In this document: one piece after another, positions 62,470 to 64,000 of the stretch
Numbering within the stretch: the first letter of the stretch is position 1
Layout: each line of letters starts with the position of its first letter
Source: Winogradskyella psychrotolerans RS-3
Lineage (GTDB): Bacteria; Bacteroidota; Bacteroidia; Flavobacteriales; Flavobacteriaceae
NCBI RefSeq assembly: GCF_000427335.1
Contig: NZ_ATMR01000007.1
Coordinates: 172,012-236,011 of the forward strand
Length of the DNA: 64,000 bases
Direction: 5' to 3'
The notes under the pieces: model-generated
What the model was told of the DNA's origin: nothing
The model's database searches: none
What the model saw: only the letters and a program-made list of their open reading frames with translations
Position numbers and translations under genes: made by a program

Positions 62470-62481
62470 CCACTTTCGTGG
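62470..62481. repeat. CCAC-TTTC-GTGG hairpin before the phosphoesterase-like gene
   Basis: A copy of the hairpin at 13164, eight bases ahead of the ATG at 62490. It would be inside the coding region if ATG 62466 were used. Confidence 0.7.
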
Positions 62482-62489
62482 AAAATGTT

Positions 62490-63317
62490 ATGGATAAAAA
62501 CATAGTTGACATAGGAAAACTTTCAGATAAAGTACTACTCTTTGGTGGTGTTTATAGTAACCTTCAAGCGCTTGAAGCATTAATTGCTGTGGCAGAATCT
62601 GAAGGTATTCCACCTGAAAATTGTATTTGCACTGGCGATATTATTGGCTATTGCGCACAACCTGAAGAAACCATACAAACATTTAAAAACTGGAATGCCA
62701 GAATCATCGTTGGTAATGTAGAAATACAATTACGTGATGATGAAGACGATTGCGGTTGCGATTTTAGAGAAGGGTCGCGATGCGATGGTTTTTCGCAACA
62801 ATGGTATCCTTATGCGAAGAGCAAACTCTCTAAAGATTCTCTTGACTATCTTGACACGATTCCGGATCATATCCAATTCACAATCGGTAATCAAAAAGTA
62901 ACTGTCGTACATGGTTCGTATTTTAACGTTTCAGAATTTATTTTTAAATCGACACCTTGGACTACGAAGCACTCTAATTTTGAAGCTACTGAAAGTGACA
63001 TCATTATTGCTGGTCATTGCGGTTTACCTTTCGAAAACAAAAACAATAATAAACGTTGGATAAATCCTGGTGTCATTGGTATGCCTGCCAATGATGGAAA
63101 ACCCAATGTTTGGTTTGCTATTTTGGATAATTCTGTAAAACCCTTGCAGGTAAATCTTCGTAAGTTAGACTATAACCATACGCTCACTAACAAATTAATG
63201 CTAAACGGATTGCTTCCAGAATCTTATGCAAAAACGATCGTTACAGGGATTTGGGACAACATGGAAATTTTACCTGAACCCGAAAAACAGCAGCAAGGAA
63301 AACCAATAGAATTGTAA
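62490..63317 (+). CDS. Metallophosphoesterase-fold protein with altered metal site
   Basis: A 275-residue YfcE-like calcineurin-fold protein. Aligned by eye to the DxH...GD...GNH...H...GHxH pattern, motif I reads FGGVYSN, so D and H are replaced by G20 and Y22. D50 (TGD) and N76 (GNVE) remain, H77 is V, H141 remains, and the last motif is GHCG (G178 for H). A cysteine-rich stretch follows motif III: C88, C90, C98. NPGVIGMP near residue 192 is normal. The ATG at 62490 is preferred; 62466 would include a repeat hairpin. It may be non-catalytic or use another metal arrangement; the family placement is fairly sure. Confidence 0.75.
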   Translation: MDKNIVDIGKLSDKVLLFGGVYSNLQALEALIAVAESEGIPPENCICTGDIIGYCAQPEETIQTFKNWNARIIVGNVEIQLRDDEDDCGCDFREGSRCDGFSQQWYPYAKSKLSKDSLDYLDTIPDHIQFTIGNQKVTVVHGSYFNVSEFIFKSTPWTTKHSNFEATESDIIIAGHCGLPFENKNNNKRWINPGVIGMPANDGKPNVWFAILDNSVKPLQVNLRKLDYNHTLTNKLMLNGLLPESYAKTIVTGIWDNMEILPEPEKQQQGKPIEL

Positions 63318-63347
63318 GGTTAATTAAATTATTTATACTAATTAGAA

Positions 63348-63842
63348 ATGCGAAACCTCTTTATCATATTTTTTTTACTCTTAAGTTTCTTTGGAAATAG
63401 CCAAGAAACCCTTCAAGAGTTATTAAAAACTCATAATACAGAGCGTGTTCCTTATATTTCTGTTCAAGAATTAGCGATGCCGAAAACGGACGCTATCTTA
63501 TTGGATGCCAGAGAACTTAAAGAATATAATGTAAGTCATATTCCTAACTCAACTTATGTTGGTTATGATGATTTCGATTTAGATACCGTTGTAAAATCAA
63601 TTCCAGATACTTCAAAAACTATTGTAATCTATTGTTCTGTTGGTATACGATCTGAAGACATTGCTGAACAACTCAAAAAGAAAGGCTACACCAATGTTTA
63701 CAATTTATTTGGTGGTATTTTTGAATGGAAGAACAACAATTTCCCTCTATTAAATTTAGAAGGAAATGAAACAGATCACGTACACGCTTACTCTAAGGAT
63801 TGGAGTAAATGGTTATTAAAAGGCACTAAAATCTATGAATAA
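63348..63842 (+). CDS. Secreted rhodanese-domain protein
   Basis: A 164-residue protein with a signal peptide (residues 1-18, ending GNSQ) and one rhodanese domain. The catalytic-loop cysteine is C96 in IYCSVGIRSE, with LLDAREL and SHIPNSTYVG before it. It acts in the periplasm, on sulfane sulfur or perhaps on arsenate, since the Acr2/Cdc25-type arsenate reductases share this fold; that option is speculation from the context. It overlaps the next gene by 8 bases. Confidence 0.85.
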   Translation: MRNLFIIFFLLLSFFGNSQETLQELLKTHNTERVPYISVQELAMPKTDAILLDARELKEYNVSHIPNSTYVGYDDFDLDTVVKSIPDTSKTIVIYCSVGIRSEDIAEQLKKKGYTNVYNLFGGIFEWKNNNFPLLNLEGNETDHVHAYSKDWSKWLLKGTKIYE

Positions 63843-64000
63843 ATCACTTGTTATTGTGTTTGTCAAAAACATAAAATTAGGAACTGTAAAAACAAGACTC
63901 GCTAAAACTATTGGCGATTTTGGTGCTTTTGAGGTGTATACGGAATTGGTCAAAATTACAGAAAAAGCAACAGAACAATTAGACATAGATAAACGTATTT
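63835..64000 (+). CDS. DUF2064 transferase, N-terminal part (truncated by window edge)
   Basis: The ATG at 63835 opens a frame running off the right edge (55 codons seen). The start LVIVFVKNIKLGTVKTRLAK is the DUF2064/rSAM-associated transferase N-terminus, the part missing from the shorter upstream copy at 55705. It overlaps the rhodanese stop by 8 bases, so the cluster goes on to the right. Confidence 0.82.
   Translation, partial: MNKSLVIVFVKNIKLGTVKTRLAKTIGDFGAFEVYTELVKITEKATEQLDIDKRI

Noticed and set aside
62466..62489. Upstream ATG for the phosphoesterase-like gene
   Set aside because: The added eight codons come from a repeat hairpin; the ATG at 62490 gives a natural N-terminus.

Overview
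The window is AT-rich DNA from a member of the Flavobacteriaceae (Bacteroidota), probably marine. The evidence is a SusC/SusD pair, TamB next to a lipoprotein-type TamA (TamL), start codons without Shine-Dalgarno sequences, a class II KARI, an arginine operon with an N-succinylornithine-type transcarbamylase, a porin next to amt, and an ArsS radical SAM gene. I cannot name the genus. No rRNA, tRNA, CRISPR array or transposase was recognised.

Layout. 1-5989: end of the branched-chain operon, ilvD(partial)-ilvB-ilvN-ilvC-ilvA. 6070-7662: gapN. 7663-8093: a 431-bp leader with a 21-residue arginine-rich ORF and two mutually exclusive hairpins. 8094-17446: arginine operon GNAT-argG-argC-proC-argD-argF'-argB-argE-argH. 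17658-23728 (minus): gltD and gltB, divergent from an outer-membrane porin and amt (24169-26527), forming a nitrogen assimilation block. 26707-33696 (minus): leuA-leuC-leuD-leuB-ppc. 33842-35392: a conserved unknown. 35497-38612: SAM-I riboswitch, metY, osmC-like gene and metX. 38754-46143: tamB-tamL. 46383-54011: purine oxidation (guanine deaminase, two-subunit xanthine dehydrogenase, a membrane protein, then on the minus strand xdhC, a second membrane protein and a P-loop NTPase). 54187-64000: a cluster built round the arsenosugar radical SAM enzyme ArsS, with a CxxC AhpD-like protein, two DUF2064 transferases, SusC, SusD, a sodium:solute symporter, a metallophosphoesterase-fold protein that has lost metal ligands, and a secreted rhodanese.

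Links between genes. The first 36 kb is mostly amino acid biosynthesis. gltBD and amt supply glutamate and ammonium. ppc, joined to the leu operon, replenishes oxaloacetate. The arginine genes run through N-acyl intermediates, and residue Ser89 of the transcarbamylase points to the succinyl route. The last 10 kb looks like one accessory pathway with its own outer- and inner-membrane transport; no arsM methyltransferase is in view, so the cluster probably continues past the right edge.

Two cautions. Four genes (tamL, a membrane protein, xdhC, susC) are each interrupted by an apparent one-base loss in an A or T run, and one added base restores each frame; this looks like homopolymer undercalling. 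Many intergenic gaps hold short palindromic repeats, several placed directly before start codons.
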